A DNA stretch of 64,000 nt, from the NCBI RefSeq assembly GCF_018614955.1, contig NZ_JAGGNV010000001.1:62001-126000 (forward strand). Direction: 5' to 3'. The position numbers and the translations under genes were made by a program. This document shows positions 8,996-17,108 of the stretch, in pieces. This DNA is from Variovorax paradoxus (GTDB lineage Bacteria > Pseudomonadota > Gammaproteobacteria > Burkholderiales > Burkholderiaceae_C). The stretch's first letter is position 1. Every line of letters starts with the position of its first letter. The notes under the pieces were generated by a model. It was not told the origin of the DNA. It was given only the letters and a program-made list of their open reading frames with translations, and searched no databases.

Positions 8996-9070
8996 GGCAA
9001 TGTCTCCATCAAGGTGCTTGTGTCGCGTGGCCGAGTAGCGAGTATCGCCTCGCGCGCGCTGCCGATGCGC

Positions 9071-9742
9071 TCAGTTCGCGCAGCGGGCCTCCAGCGCGTC
9101 GATGAAGGACCGGTCCCATCGTCCCTCCTTCATGGCCCGTATCGTTTCCGCTTCGGTCTCCAGGTGCGCGCGTGCCTTCTCGATCAGCAGCTCGGCCTCG
9201 TCCGGCGAGAACGCCATCAGGCCGTCCTGGTCGCCGACCACGATGTCGCCGGGGCTGACCACCATGCCGCCGACGGACACCGGCACGTTGATCTCGCCCG
9301 GGCCGTCCTTGTACGGGCCGCGATGGGTGACGCCGCGTGCGTAGACCGGAAACTCGCGCGCCCGGATTTCGGCCACGTCGCGGATCGCCCCGTCGACTAC
9401 CACGCCCACGACGCCGATGTGGGCGGCGTAGAAGGACAGGATGCCGCCGACCACCGCGTTGTTGAGGATGCCCCCGGCATCGATCACCAGCACGTCGCCG
9501 GGACGGCAGAACTCGAGGGCGCGCAAATACGTCAGGTTGTCGCCGCCACGCGAGCGCGCCGTGACGGCCGTGCCCGCCATGATCCGGGCGACGGGGCGGT
9601 GATAAGGGTTCAGGCCCGTGGTGCCGATGTTGCGATGCATGTTGTCGCTCAGCGCCGCAACGGGCATCTCGCGCAGCGCGGCCAGTATCTTCGGATCGAC
9701 CTGCGCGGCCGAGGGGTTCTTGCGGATGGCTTTGTATGGCAT
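9071..9742 (-). CDS. RraA-family aldolase/decarboxylase
   Basis: A 223-residue member of the RraA / 4-hydroxy-4-methyl-2-oxoglutarate aldolase family. These class II enzymes use a divalent metal for retro-aldol or oxaloacetate decarboxylase chemistry. The core GDVLVIDAGGILNNAVVGG and VVVDGAIRDVAEIRAREFPV contain the Arg-Asp pair (IRD) that binds substrate pyruvate moiety and metal in the family. The true RraA regulator of RNase E is shorter, so an enzyme is more likely. It sits 35 bases after the aminotransferase, in the same operon as two dehydrogenases, which fits a late carbon-skeleton cleavage step. Confidence 0.85.
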   Translation of the reverse strand: MPYKAIRKNPSAAQVDPKILAALREMPVAALSDNMHRNIGTTGLNPYHRPVARIMAGTAVTARSRGGDNLTYLRALEFCRPGDVLVIDAGGILNNAVVGGILSFYAAHIGVVGVVVDGAIRDVAEIRAREFPVYARGVTHRGPYKDGPGEINVPVSVGGMVVSPGDIVVGDQDGLMAFSPDEAELLIEKARAHLETEAETIRAMKEGRWDRSFIDALEARCAN

Positions 9743-9777
9743 GGGTTTGTCCTTGGTGGAGGCGATGGTTCGTGCGC

Positions 9778-10986
9778 TCAGCGCAGCTCGGCCACCGCGC
9801 GGGCGATGCGCGCGCAGCCTTCTTCCAGTGTGTCGATCGAGGTGGCGATGGAGAGGCGGAAGTAGGGCGAGAGCCCGTAGGCGGTGCCGGCGACCGTGGC
9901 CACGCCTGCGCTTTCCAGCAGGTACATCACGACGTCGCCGTCTTCGTTCAGCCGCTTGCCCGCGGGCGTGGTCTTGCCGATCAGCCCGGCGCAGTCGATG
10001 TAGAGGTAGAAGGCGCCGGGCGGCATGGCGCAGCAGAGGCCGGGGATCGCATTGACGAGCGCGAGCGTGCGGTCGCGCCGCTCCTTGTAGACCGCCACGC
10101 TCTCGGCCACGAAGCTTTGGTCGCCGTTGAGCGCCGCGGCGGCCGCCGCCTGGCTGATCGAGCAGCAGTTGCCGGCGGACTGCGAGAGCAGGGTGTCCAT
10201 CGCCGTGATCAGGTCCGCCGGGCCCGCGGCCCAGCCGATGCGCCAGCCGGTCATCGCATAGGTCTTGGAGACGCCGTTGACGGCCAGCGTGCGCTCGCGC
10301 AAGGCGGGCTCGGTCGCCAGAATGTGCGGCGTCGAGCGGCCGTCGAAGCGGATGTGCTCGTAGATGTCGTCGGTCATCACCATCACGTGCGGATGGCGCG
10401 CGAGGACATCCGCCAGCGCGCGGTATTCGTCGGCCGTGTAGCTCGCGCCGGTGGGGTTGCTAGGCGAGTTGATCAGGAGCCAGCGCGTGCGCGGCGTGAT
10501 GGCGGCCTCCAGCTGGGCCGGCGTGAGCTTGAAGCCGTGGGCTTCCGGGCAGGCGACGACCACGGGCCTGCCTTCGCAGGCCAGCACCATGTCGGGGTAG
10601 GACACCCAGTAGGGCGCGGGGATGATGACCTCGTCGCCCGGCTCCAGCGTGATCGCGAGGGCGTTATAGATCGCGCTTTTGGCGCCGCTGGTGACGATGA
10701 TCTCGTTCATCGCGTACGACAGGCCGTTCTCGCGCTGCAACTTGGCGACGATGGCCTGGCGCAGTTCGACCGTGCCGGCCATCAGCGTGTAGCGCGTCGC
10801 GCCCTTGTCCATGGCTTCGGCGGCGGCGCGCCGGATATGCAGCGGGGTGTCGAAGTCGGGCTCGCCCACCACCAGGTTGACGATCGACTTGCCCTGGCGG
10901 CGCAGCTCGTTGGCGCGGTCGGCGGCGGAGGTGCTGGGCGAAGGCTTGATGCGCCGGATGCGGGCGGCGATGCGGGAGGTGGTCAC
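9778..10986 (-). CDS. Class I/II PLP aminotransferase (aspartate aminotransferase-like)
   Basis: A 402-residue fold-type I aminotransferase. The PLP lysine is Lys241 in NGVSKTYAMTGWRIGW. Also visible are the SNPTG loop (about 176-180) and the Arg near RLSIATS at the C-terminus that binds the alpha-carboxylate. It should transfer an amino group between an amino acid and a 2-oxo acid; the family covers aspartate, aromatic and many other substrates. GTG at 10986 is chosen because AAGGAAG precedes it; an upstream ATG (11028) lacks such a site and lies within the predicted leader. It heads the leftward operon and has its own Nac-type promoter. Confidence 0.87.
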   Translation of the reverse strand: MTTSRIAARIRRIKPSPSTSAADRANELRRQGKSIVNLVVGEPDFDTPLHIRRAAAEAMDKGATRYTLMAGTVELRQAIVAKLQRENGLSYAMNEIIVTSGAKSAIYNALAITLEPGDEVIIPAPYWVSYPDMVLACEGRPVVVACPEAHGFKLTPAQLEAAITPRTRWLLINSPSNPTGASYTADEYRALADVLARHPHVMVMTDDIYEHIRFDGRSTPHILATEPALRERTLAVNGVSKTYAMTGWRIGWAAGPADLITAMDTLLSQSAGNCCSISQAAAAAALNGDQSFVAESVAVYKERRDRTLALVNAIPGLCCAMPPGAFYLYIDCAGLIGKTTPAGKRLNEDGDVVMYLLESAGVATVAGTAYGLSPYFRLSIATSIDTLEEGCARIARAVAELR

Positions 10987-11015
10987 GGATCTTCCTTGGA
11001 CTGCGGGATGGCATA

Positions 11016-11080
11016 ACGGTACGCACATCGCCCTGCCGCGGCCAAGACGAGATCGCTCTGGTCGTATAGGCGGAGCTTAT
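11016..11080 (-). promoter_or_regulatory. Nac-type promoter of the aminotransferase operon
   Basis: Read on the minus strand, a dyad ATA-N9-TAT occupies 11080-11066 (ATAAGCTCCGCCTAT). A CGTCTTGG block ends at 11042, its TTGG acting as a -35-like element. TACCGT at 11021-11016 serves as a -10, 18 bases after a hexamer starting TTGG. A start near 11009 would put the dyad centre near -64. ATA-N9-TAT is the consensus of Nac, the nitrogen assimilation LysR protein, and -64 is the position from which Nac activates hut genes in Klebsiella. The same 65-bp layout recurs at 12304 and 17017. Confidence 0.72.
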
Positions 11081-11368
11081 GGTGACGCTTCGGCTTTGCT
11101 CGTTGGATGCGCGCCCGGCATGCGGTACGGGCCGTGCGACCCCACTGCGCCGGCGCCCTTCGGGCTTTCCTGCAGTGCTCGCCTTTCGCGGGGTCTCGCT
11201 CGAACTCGCCTTCGGCTCAGACAATCGCGAGCCCTGATCCGCGAAAGCCTGCGCGCTTCGGCGGCGCAGAGGGGATCGCCCGCCTCCGCACCCCAGACCC
11301 CCCGGACACATCGCAATAGGCACCCCTGCACCCCAGTGCTAGGCTCAGCTTTTGCTTGGAGACAAGGC
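11081..11368. other. Non-coding stretch upstream of the LysR gene
   Basis: About 290 bases without a convincing gene. It is rich in short G+C-rich inverted segments (for example GCCCTTCGGGC near 11157 and several CTTCGG turns). Open frames here have no ribosome site and no protein-like composition. The style resembles dispersed intergenic repeats common in Comamonadaceae, but I cannot confirm copies without a search. It should also contain the regulator's own promoter, which I could not place. Confidence 0.4.
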
Positions 11369-12307
11369 GTGAACCTCCGACGCCTCAAATACTTCGTGAA
11401 GATCGTGGACATCGGCAGCCTGACGCAGGCCGCCGAGGTGCTCTTCATCGCGCAACCGGCGCTGAGCCAGCAGCTCGCCACGCTCGAAGGCGAAGTGCGG
11501 CAGCAATTGCTGGTGCGCACCAAGCGGGGCGTGACGCCCACCGAGGCCGGCAAGGTGCTGTACCGCCATGCCCAGATCATCCTGCGCCAGTGCGAGCAGG
11601 CCCGCGTCGACATGGAGGCCGCCGGCGAGGGCCTGTCGGGCCAGGTGTCGGTGGGGCTCGCGCCCGGCACCGCGGCCTCCGCGCTGTCGCTGCCGCTGCT
11701 GCGCACCGTGCGGGCCCGGCATCCCGGCATCCTGCTCTACCTGAACGAGAACTACGGCACCACGCTCAGCGAGCTCATCATGAACGGCCGCATGGACCTG
11801 GCCGTGCTCTATGGCGACAAGGCCATCCACGGGCTGTCCTTCCTGCCGCTGCTCAAGGAGCCCCTGTTCCTGGTGGGGCCGGCTTCCATGCCGGCGCCGG
11901 CCGAGCCGGTGCGGCTGGCCGATCTGCGCGAGATCGAGCTGTTCCTGCCGCGCCCCTACAACGTGGTGCGCAAGCTGGTCGATGCGGCGTTCGTTCGCGC
12001 CGGCATGGTGCCGCGCGTGGTGGCCGAGATCGAGTCGGCCTTCACGCTGACCGCCGCCATTGCCGACGGACTGGGCGCCACCATCCTGCCGGCGTCGATG
12101 GCGCGCGAGGTCGTGGCGGCCTGCGGCGCCTGGCAGTTCCGCATCGTCGATCCGGTGATCGAGGCGCCGCTCGCGCTGTGCCAGTCGGACCACCTGCCGC
12201 TTTCCGAACCGGCGCAGGCCGTGAAGGACATCCTGCTCGAGCTCGTCGTCGACCTTGCCGGCACCGTCGCCTCGACGCCCGAGCCCGAGCTGACCGCCTT
12301 GTCATAA
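11369..12307 (+). CDS. LysR-type regulator, Nac-like
   Basis: A 312-residue LysR-family transcription regulator. The N-terminal winged helix-turn-helix reads LRRLKYFVKIVDIGSLTQAAEVLFIAQPALSQQLATLE, quoted by its ends LRRLKYFV and QQLATLEGEV. A periplasmic-binding-protein-like effector domain (about 90-300) follows. The style (SLTQAAEVLFIAQPALSQQ) matches the Nac/nitrogen assimilation group. GTG at 11369 has GGAGACAAG upstream. The stop codon overlaps the ATA-N9-TAT site of the next promoter. It lies between the two operons that carry identical promoter layouts, so it is the natural candidate regulator of both. Its inducer is unknown. Confidence 0.88.
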   Translation: MNLRRLKYFVKIVDIGSLTQAAEVLFIAQPALSQQLATLEGEVRQQLLVRTKRGVTPTEAGKVLYRHAQIILRQCEQARVDMEAAGEGLSGQVSVGLAPGTAASALSLPLLRTVRARHPGILLYLNENYGTTLSELIMNGRMDLAVLYGDKAIHGLSFLPLLKEPLFLVGPASMPAPAEPVRLADLREIELFLPRPYNVVRKLVDAAFVRAGMVPRVVAEIESAFTLTAAIADGLGATILPASMAREVVAACGAWQFRIVDPVIEAPLALCQSDHLPLSEPAQAVKDILLELVVDLAGTVASTPEPELTALS

Positions 12308-12368
12308 GCCGCCCTTATCGCGGCACAGCCAATCCGTCTTGGGCTTTGCGCCCGCGGCCCGCTACTGT
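12304..12368 (+). promoter_or_regulatory. Nac-type promoter of the carboxylase/pxp operon
   Basis: ATAAGCCGCCCTTAT (ATA-N9-TAT) spans 12304-12318 and overlaps the regulator's stop codon. CGTCTTGG follows, with TTGG starting at 12339, and TACTGT at 12363-12368 is the -10. Every distance equals that in the promoters at 11016-11080 and 17017-17081. The inferred start (about 12375) is only one or two bases before the ATG at 12377, so the message may be leaderless; no ribosome site precedes that ATG. Confidence 0.72.
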
Positions 12369-12376
12369 TCCCTGGC

Positions 12377-12799
12377 ATGAACCAGGAACAGATCAAGACG
12401 CTCATCGACGCGCTGGCCGCATCGGACCTGTGCGAGCTGGAGTACAGCGAGAACGGCAGCACGCTGCGGCTGGTAAAGCAGTCGGCGCTGGCGGCGGCGC
12501 CGCGGCGTGCGCGAGCGGCGATCGCGGCCGTCGCGGCGCACGATGCGCCCGTTGCAGCAGCAGCGGCGGCCGAATGCCTCGCGCCGCTGTACGGCGTGGT
12601 GCATCTGCAGCCCACGCCCGGCGAGCCGCCCTTCGTGCAGGCCGGTCAAGCGATCGAGGCGGGCCAGACGCTGTGCGTGATCGAGGCCATGAAGGTGTTC
12701 AACGAGGTGCGCGCCGAGCGTGACGCCACGGTGCAGGAAGTGCTGGTCGGCTCCGGGCAGGAAGTCGAAGCCGGCCAGCCGCTGTTTCACTTCGAGTGA
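12377..12799 (+). CDS. Biotin carboxyl carrier protein
   Basis: A 140-residue AccB-type carrier. The C-terminal biotinyl domain has the canonical EAMK motif with biotin-accepting Lys106 (CVIEAMKVF). The N-terminal 35 residues ([20 protein letters not shown]) are the usual AccB leader, joined by an alanine-rich linker. It should carry carboxybiotin between the biotin carboxylase encoded next and a transferase, here most likely PxpB/PxpC-type subunits. It is an extra copy set apart from housekeeping fatty acid genes. First gene of the operon, with a possibly leaderless start. Confidence 0.9.
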   Translation: MNQEQIKTLIDALAASDLCELEYSENGSTLRLVKQSALAAAPRRARAAIAAVAAHDAPVAAAAAAECLAPLYGVVHLQPTPGEPPFVQAGQAIEAGQTLCVIEAMKVFNEVRAERDATVQEVLVGSGQEVEAGQPLFHFE

Positions 12800-12809
12800 G
12801 GACAAGCCC

Positions 12810-14162
12810 ATGTTCGATACCGTCCTGATCGCCAACCACGGAGAAATCGCATTGCGCATCCAGCGCGCCTGCCACGGCCTCGGCCTCAAGACCGTGGCGG
12901 TGCACTCCGAGGCCGATCGCGACGCGAGCTATGTGGCGCAGGCCGACCAGGCGTTGTGCATCGGCCCCGCCGCGCCCGGGCAGAGCTACCTGAACCAGGC
13001 CGCGATCCTGTTCGCCGCCGAGGTGAGCGGCGCGCAGGCCATCCATCCGGGCTACGGCTTCCTGTCGGAGAACGCGGGCTTTGCCGAACGCGTCGAGCAG
13101 GCCGGCCTCACCTTCATCGGCCCGAGCGCCGCCTGCATCCGCACCATGGGCGACAAGGTCGCGGCCAAGCGCGCGATGCGGCGGGCCGGCGTGCCCTGCG
13201 TGCCGGGGCCGGACGAGGGGCTGCCCGAGGATCCGCTGGCGATCCAGGCCCTGGCGCGCGAAGTCGGCTATCCGGTGATTGTCAAGGCCGCCGGCGGCGG
13301 CGGCGGCCGCGGCATGCGCGTGGTGCACGACGAGGCCTCGCTGCCGGACGCGATGGCCCTGACGCGCGAGGAAGCGCGCCGCGCCTTCGGCAACCCGGAG
13401 GTCTACATCGAGAAGTTCCTGCTGCATCCGCGCCATGTCGAGATCCAGGTGCTGGCCGACAGCCATGGTCAGGCGCTATGGCTCGGCAGCCGCGACTGCT
13501 CGCTCCAGCGCCGCCACCAGAAGGTGATCGAGGAGGCGCCGGCGCCGGGCATCGACGAGGCGCTGATCGCGGAGGTCGGCGAGCGCTGCGCCGCTGCCTG
13601 CCGGCAGATCGGCTACTGCGGCGTCGGCACCTTCGAGTTCCTCTACGAGCGCGGTGCGTTCTACTTCATCGAGATGAACACCCGCCTGCAGGTGGAGCAT
13701 CCGGTGACCGAAATGACCACCGGCATCGACATCGTGCAGCAGCAGCTGCGCGTCGCCCGCGGCGAACGCCTGGCGCTGTCGCAGGCCGATGTGCGCTGCC
13801 AAGGCCATGCGATCGAGTGCCGCATCAACGCCGAGAATCCCGACACCTTCGCGCCGTCACCCGGGCGCATCACCGGCTGGCAGCTGCCCGGCGGCTCCGG
13901 CGTGCGCGTGGACTCGCATGCCGGCGCCGGCTACCGTGTGCCGCCGTACTACGACTCGATGATCGCCAAGCTCATCGTGCAGGGCAGCACGCGCGCCGAC
14001 GCGCTCGACCGCATGCGCCTGGCGCTCGCCGAGATGCATGTCGAGGGCATCTCGACCAATGTGCCGCTGCACCGCGAGATCCTGCGAGACGATGGCTTCG
14101 CTGCCGGCGGCGTCGACATCCACCATCTCGAGCGCTGGCTGCAGCAAAGGCGTGCCGCATGA
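12810..14162 (+). CDS. Biotin carboxylase subunit
   Basis: A 450-residue ATP-grasp enzyme of the AccC type, which carboxylates biotin with bicarbonate and ATP. Features seen are the N-terminal [16 protein letters not shown] (residues 2-17), [15 protein letters not shown], the glycine-rich ATP loop [15 protein letters not shown], the metal/bicarbonate region [16 protein letters not shown] with its conserved Glu, Asn and Arg, and a biotin carboxylase C-terminal domain. Length is normal. ATG 12810 has GAGGACAAG upstream. The stop overlaps the start of pxpB (ATGA), so the genes are translationally coupled. The context suggests service to a small-molecule (amide/lactam) carboxylase, not fatty acid synthesis. 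Confidence 0.92.
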   Translation: MFDTVLIANHGEIALRIQRACHGLGLKTVAVHSEADRDASYVAQADQALCIGPAAPGQSYLNQAAILFAAEVSGAQAIHPGYGFLSENAGFAERVEQAGLTFIGPSAACIRTMGDKVAAKRAMRRAGVPCVPGPDEGLPEDPLAIQALAREVGYPVIVKAAGGGGGRGMRVVHDEASLPDAMALTREEARRAFGNPEVYIEKFLLHPRHVEIQVLADSHGQALWLGSRDCSLQRRHQKVIEEAPAPGIDEALIAEVGERCAAACRQIGYCGVGTFEFLYERGAFYFIEMNTRLQVEHPVTEMTTGIDIVQQQLRVARGERLALSQADVRCQGHAIECRINAENPDTFAPSPGRITGWQLPGGSGVRVDSHAGAGYRVPPYYDSMIAKLIVQGSTRADALDRMRLALAEMHVEGISTNVPLHREILRDDGFAAGGVDIHHLERWLQQRRAA

Positions 14163-14827
14163 TCACGGAGCGCGCATCCGTCAGCCTGCTGGGCACCACG
14201 GCGCTGCTGTTCGAGGCACCGGGCGAGTTGAACCTCGGGTCGCAGCAGCGCATCTGGGCGCTGGCGCGAGAAACCCAGGAATGGCCCGAGGTGCGCGAAG
14301 CGGTGCCGGGCATGAACAACCTCATGCTGACCTTCATGCGGCCCCCGCGCAGCGCCGCTGAACTGGAATCGCTGGAGGCCCGCCTGCATGCCGCCTGGGA
14401 CGCGGCGGAGGCCCTGCCGCTCGAAGGCCGCGTGGTCGAACTCCCCGTGGTCTACGGCGGCGAGGCCGGTCCCCACATGGCCGACGTGGTGTCGCACACC
14501 GGCCTCAGCGTGGAGGAGATCGTCGACCTGCACAGCACGCCGATCTACCCGGTCTATGCGCTCGGCAGCCATCCCGGCTACTGCTACCTGGGCGGCATGG
14601 ACCCGCGCATCGCGACGCCGCGGCGCAAGGTGCCGGTGCTGAGCATTCCGGGCGGCGCGGTGTCGATCGGCGGCGCGCAGACCGGCGTCTCGGCCTCTGC
14701 CGGCCCGAGCGGCTGGAACACCATCGGCAGCACCTCGATGTGCTTTTTCGATCCGGCGCAGGACCAGCCCGCGATGCTGCAGCCGGGCGACATGATCCGC
14801 TTCCGGGTCGAGAGGATCGTCAAATGA
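14159..14827 (+). CDS. pxpB: 5-oxoprolinase subunit PxpB (KipI/allophanate hydrolase subunit 1 family)
   Basis: A 222-residue carboxyltransferase domain, subdomain A/B protein. Family marks are [41 protein letters not shown], the [17 protein letters not shown] run (split here) and GWNTIGST. With PxpC and PxpA it forms ATP-dependent 5-oxoprolinase in several bacteria. The PxpB-PxpC pair is also the homologue of the carboxyltransferase part of urea carboxylase, which matters because biotin carboxylase and carrier genes lie in the same operon. Overlaps the neighbours by ATGA on both sides. It retains the conserved His in GSHPGY. Confidence 0.93.
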   Translation: MITERASVSLLGTTALLFEAPGELNLGSQQRIWALARETQEWPEVREAVPGMNNLMLTFMRPPRSAAELESLEARLHAAWDAAEALPLEGRVVELPVVYGGEAGPHMADVVSHTGLSVEEIVDLHSTPIYPVYALGSHPGYCYLGGMDPRIATPRRKVPVLSIPGGAVSIGGAQTGVSASAGPSGWNTIGSTSMCFFDPAQDQPAMLQPGDMIRFRVERIVK

Positions 14828-15810
14828 TCGAGATCCTTTCCTCCGCCGCGCTCGCCACCGTGCAGGACCTGGGTCGCACCGGCAGCCTGCGCTGGGGCGT
14901 CGGCACTTCCGGCGCCATGGACAACATGGCGCTGGCGGCCGGCAACCTGATGCTGGGCAACGAGATCGACGCAGCCGCCATCGAGGTGCCGGTGTTCCCG
15001 TTCAAGCTGCGCTTCGGCGAGGACTGCGCCTTCGCGCTGACCGGCGCCGATTGCGCGGCACGGCTGGACGATCAACCCTTAATGCCCTGGTGGGTCTGCC
15101 AGGCGCGCGCCGGCCAACTGTTGACGCTGGGCTTGCCGCAAGGTGGCGCGCAGCGCGGCAGCCGGGCCGTGCTGTGCCTGGCGGGCGGGGTGGATGTGCC
15201 CGAGGTCCTGGGCTCGCGCAGTACCCAGCTGCGCGGCGCCTTCGGTGGCCATGAAGGCCGGGCGCTGCGCCGGGGTGACGCGCTGCGCGCGGCAGGGGCG
15301 GGGCGCAGCTGCCGCACCGGCTTCGGCCTCGTGCCGCCCGCGCTGGCCTTGCCGCTGCAGGCGGACGGCCTGCCTGCCGTGCGCGTGCTGCCTGCCGCCG
15401 AATACCTGGGATTCGAGGAGGCCTCGCGCGCCGCCTTCTGGGCCGGCGAGTGGAAGATCACCGCGCAGAGCGACCGCTACGGCTACCGGCTGGCGGGCGA
15501 GGCGCTGCGGCCCGTCGCGCCGATGGAGATGCGCTCGCACGGCATCGTGCCGGGCGTGATCCAGGTGCCGCACAGCGGCCAGCCCATCATCCAGATGCGC
15601 GACGCCCAGCCCTCGGGCGGCTATCCGAAATTCGGCACGGTGATCGAGGCCGATCTGTGGCGGCTCGGCCAGGCACCGATCGGCAGCCGCATCCGCTTCG
15701 TCGAAGCCACCTGGGACCAGGCCATCGCGGCGCTGGACGAGGTCCAGGCCTGGCTGGACAAGGTGAGGCGCATCGTCGATCTGCACCGCAGCTCGCCCTG
15801 CATGAGCTGA
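14824..15810 (+). CDS. pxpC: 5-oxoprolinase subunit PxpC (KipA/allophanate hydrolase subunit 2 family)
   Basis: A 328-residue partner of PxpB. It shows the family's opening [19 protein letters not shown], then GVGTSGAMDNMALAAGNLMLGN and the C-terminal KITAQSDRYGYRLAGEAL, MRSHGIVPGVIQVPHSGQPI and GGYPKFGTVIEADLWRLGQ. Together with PxpB it corresponds to the carboxyltransferase region of urea carboxylase. Its start overlaps the pxpB stop (ATGA). It could be part of a true 5-oxoprolinase or of a biotin-dependent enzyme acting on another cyclic amide; sequence alone does not decide. Confidence 0.93.
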   Translation: MIEILSSAALATVQDLGRTGSLRWGVGTSGAMDNMALAAGNLMLGNEIDAAAIEVPVFPFKLRFGEDCAFALTGADCAARLDDQPLMPWWVCQARAGQLLTLGLPQGGAQRGSRAVLCLAGGVDVPEVLGSRSTQLRGAFGGHEGRALRRGDALRAAGAGRSCRTGFGLVPPALALPLQADGLPAVRVLPAAEYLGFEEASRAAFWAGEWKITAQSDRYGYRLAGEALRPVAPMEMRSHGIVPGVIQVPHSGQPIIQMRDAQPSGGYPKFGTVIEADLWRLGQAPIGSRIRFVEATWDQAIAALDEVQAWLDKVRRIVDLHRSSPCMS

Positions 15811-15811
15811 C

Positions 15812-16222
15812 ATGCGAACAGCTGAGCAACTGCAGCAACTGGCCGCCTGGCTGGCAGCCACCGACATCGGCCTGCTGGAACTGCGCACGTCCGAAGGGAC
15901 GTTGCGGCTGGGCCGCAACGGCGCATCGTCCGGCGAGATCGTGCAACTCGATGCGGGCGACGACGGCGCTGCGCCGGCCCCGGCCGTCGCCGCCGCCTCG
16001 AGCGTGGGCCTGTTCCTGCACGGCCATCCGCTGCACGCCGCGCCCCTGGTGCGCATCGGCGAGCACGTGCCGGCGGGGCAGCTTCTGGGGCTGCTGCGGA
16101 TCGGCCCGCTGCTGCTGCCGGTGACCGCTCCGCTGGCCGGCGTCGTGGCGGGCATCCTCGTCGTCGCCGGCCAAGCCGTGGGCTACGGCACCGCGCTGGT
16201 CGAACTGCAGCGCCTCGAATGA
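15812..16222 (+). CDS. Biotin-less biotinyl-domain protein (AccB paralogue)
   Basis: A 136-residue paralogue of the operon's biotin carrier, of almost the same length. Both start with a similar helix (QLQQLAAWLAATDIGLLELRTSEGTLRL here; given by its ends QLQQLAAWL and SEGTLRLGR) and end with a biotinyl-type barrel. In this copy the EAMK motif is replaced by RIGP, so the lysine that accepts biotin is a proline and biotinylation is not possible at the usual place. The gene begins one base after the pxpC stop. It may be a structural subunit that mimics the carrier, as lipoyl-less E2-like domains do in other complexes. Confidence 0.8.
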   Translation: MRTAEQLQQLAAWLAATDIGLLELRTSEGTLRLGRNGASSGEIVQLDAGDDGAAPAPAVAAASSVGLFLHGHPLHAAPLVRIGEHVPAGQLLGLLRIGPLLLPVTAPLAGVVAGILVVAGQAVGYGTALVELQRLE

Positions 16223-16235
16223 AAGGAACAGCACG

Positions 16236-17003
16236 ATGGACATCGACCTGAACGCCGACCTGGGCGAGGGCTTCGGACCCTGGCGCATGGGCGAGGACGA
16301 GGCGCTGCTGGAGATCGTCTCCTCCGCCAACGTGGCCTGCGGCTTCCATGCCGGCGACCCGGTCATCATGGACCGCACGGTGCGCATGGCCCGGGCCAGG
16401 GGCGTCGACGTCGGCGCCCATGTGGGTTTTCCGGACCTGCTCGGCTTCGGGCGGCGCCCGATGCAGATCGACACCGCGGAGCTCGCCAGCTACGTCGTCT
16501 ACCAGCTCGGCGCGCTGGCGGGCATGGCGCGCGCCGCCGGCCACCGCATGACGCACATGAGCTTCCACGGCGCGCTGGGCAACATGGCCGCCGCCGATGC
16601 GGCGCTCGCAGGGCCGCTGGTGCGCGCGGTGGCCGACTTCGATCCCGGGCTCATCATCAGCTCCTCCGCCAGCCGCGCCATCGAGGACGCGGCCGAACGC
16701 TGCGGCCTGCGCGTGGCGCGGACCTTCCTGGCCGACCGCGCCTGCGACGACGAGGGCCTGCTGGTGCCGCGCAAGCTGCCCGATTCCGTGATCCACGACC
16801 GCGACGCCGTGCTGGCGCGCGTGCGCCAGCTGCTCGACGAGGGCACGGTCACCAGCTACGGCGGCAAGAAGATCCCGATGAAGGTGCGCTCGATCCTGCT
16901 GCATGGCGACACGCCCGGCGCCGTGGCGCTGGCGCGCGCCGTGCGCGGCGTGGTCGAGGCGGCAGGGCGCGTGGTGCCGATCTCGCGGCAGCTGGCGCCG
17001 TGA
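16236..17003 (+). CDS. pxpA: 5-oxoprolinase subunit PxpA (LamB/YcsF family)
   Basis: A 255-residue LamB/YcsF family protein, the subunit that with PxpB and PxpC hydrolyses 5-oxoproline to glutamate using ATP. The N-terminus DIDLNADLGEGFGPWRMGED and the SANVACGFHAGDP segment with its Asp, Glu and His ligands are diagnostic. Further marks are VDVGAHVGFPDLLGFGRR and ILLHGDTPGAV. AAAGGAAC precedes the ATG by 7 bases. It ends the carboxylase/pxp operon; the next promoter lies 14 bases beyond. Confidence 0.93.
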   Translation: MDIDLNADLGEGFGPWRMGEDEALLEIVSSANVACGFHAGDPVIMDRTVRMARARGVDVGAHVGFPDLLGFGRRPMQIDTAELASYVVYQLGALAGMARAAGHRMTHMSFHGALGNMAAADAALAGPLVRAVADFDPGLIISSSASRAIEDAAERCGLRVARTFLADRACDDEGLLVPRKLPDSVIHDRDAVLARVRQLLDEGTVTSYGGKKIPMKVRSILLHGDTPGAVALARAVRGVVEAAGRVVPISRQLAP

Positions 17004-17016
17004 CGGAAGAAGCGAC

Positions 17017-17081
17017 ATAAGGACGGCTTATCTCTACACAGCCATTCCGTCTTGGCGCTGCTGCCGGGTGCTCGATACAGT
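17017..17081 (+). promoter_or_regulatory. Nac-type promoter of the SDR/ABC transporter operon
   Basis: ATAAGGACGGCTTAT (ATA-N9-TAT) spans 17017-17031. CGTCTTGG follows with TTGG at 17052, and TACAGT at 17076-17081 is the -10. ACAGCCA-TCCGTCTTGG is nearly identical to the same place in the 12304 promoter. The inferred start near 17088 leaves a 20-base leader with GAAGGA before the SDR start at 17109. Confidence 0.72.
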
Positions 17082-17108
17082 GAATTTCTCCCAACGAAGG
17101 ACGCAAAG

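Noticed and set aside
11081..11368. Small plus-strand frames before the LysR gene
   Set aside because: No ribosome site, low-complexity Arg/Pro/Ala/Ser composition, and the region looks like intergenic repeat DNA.
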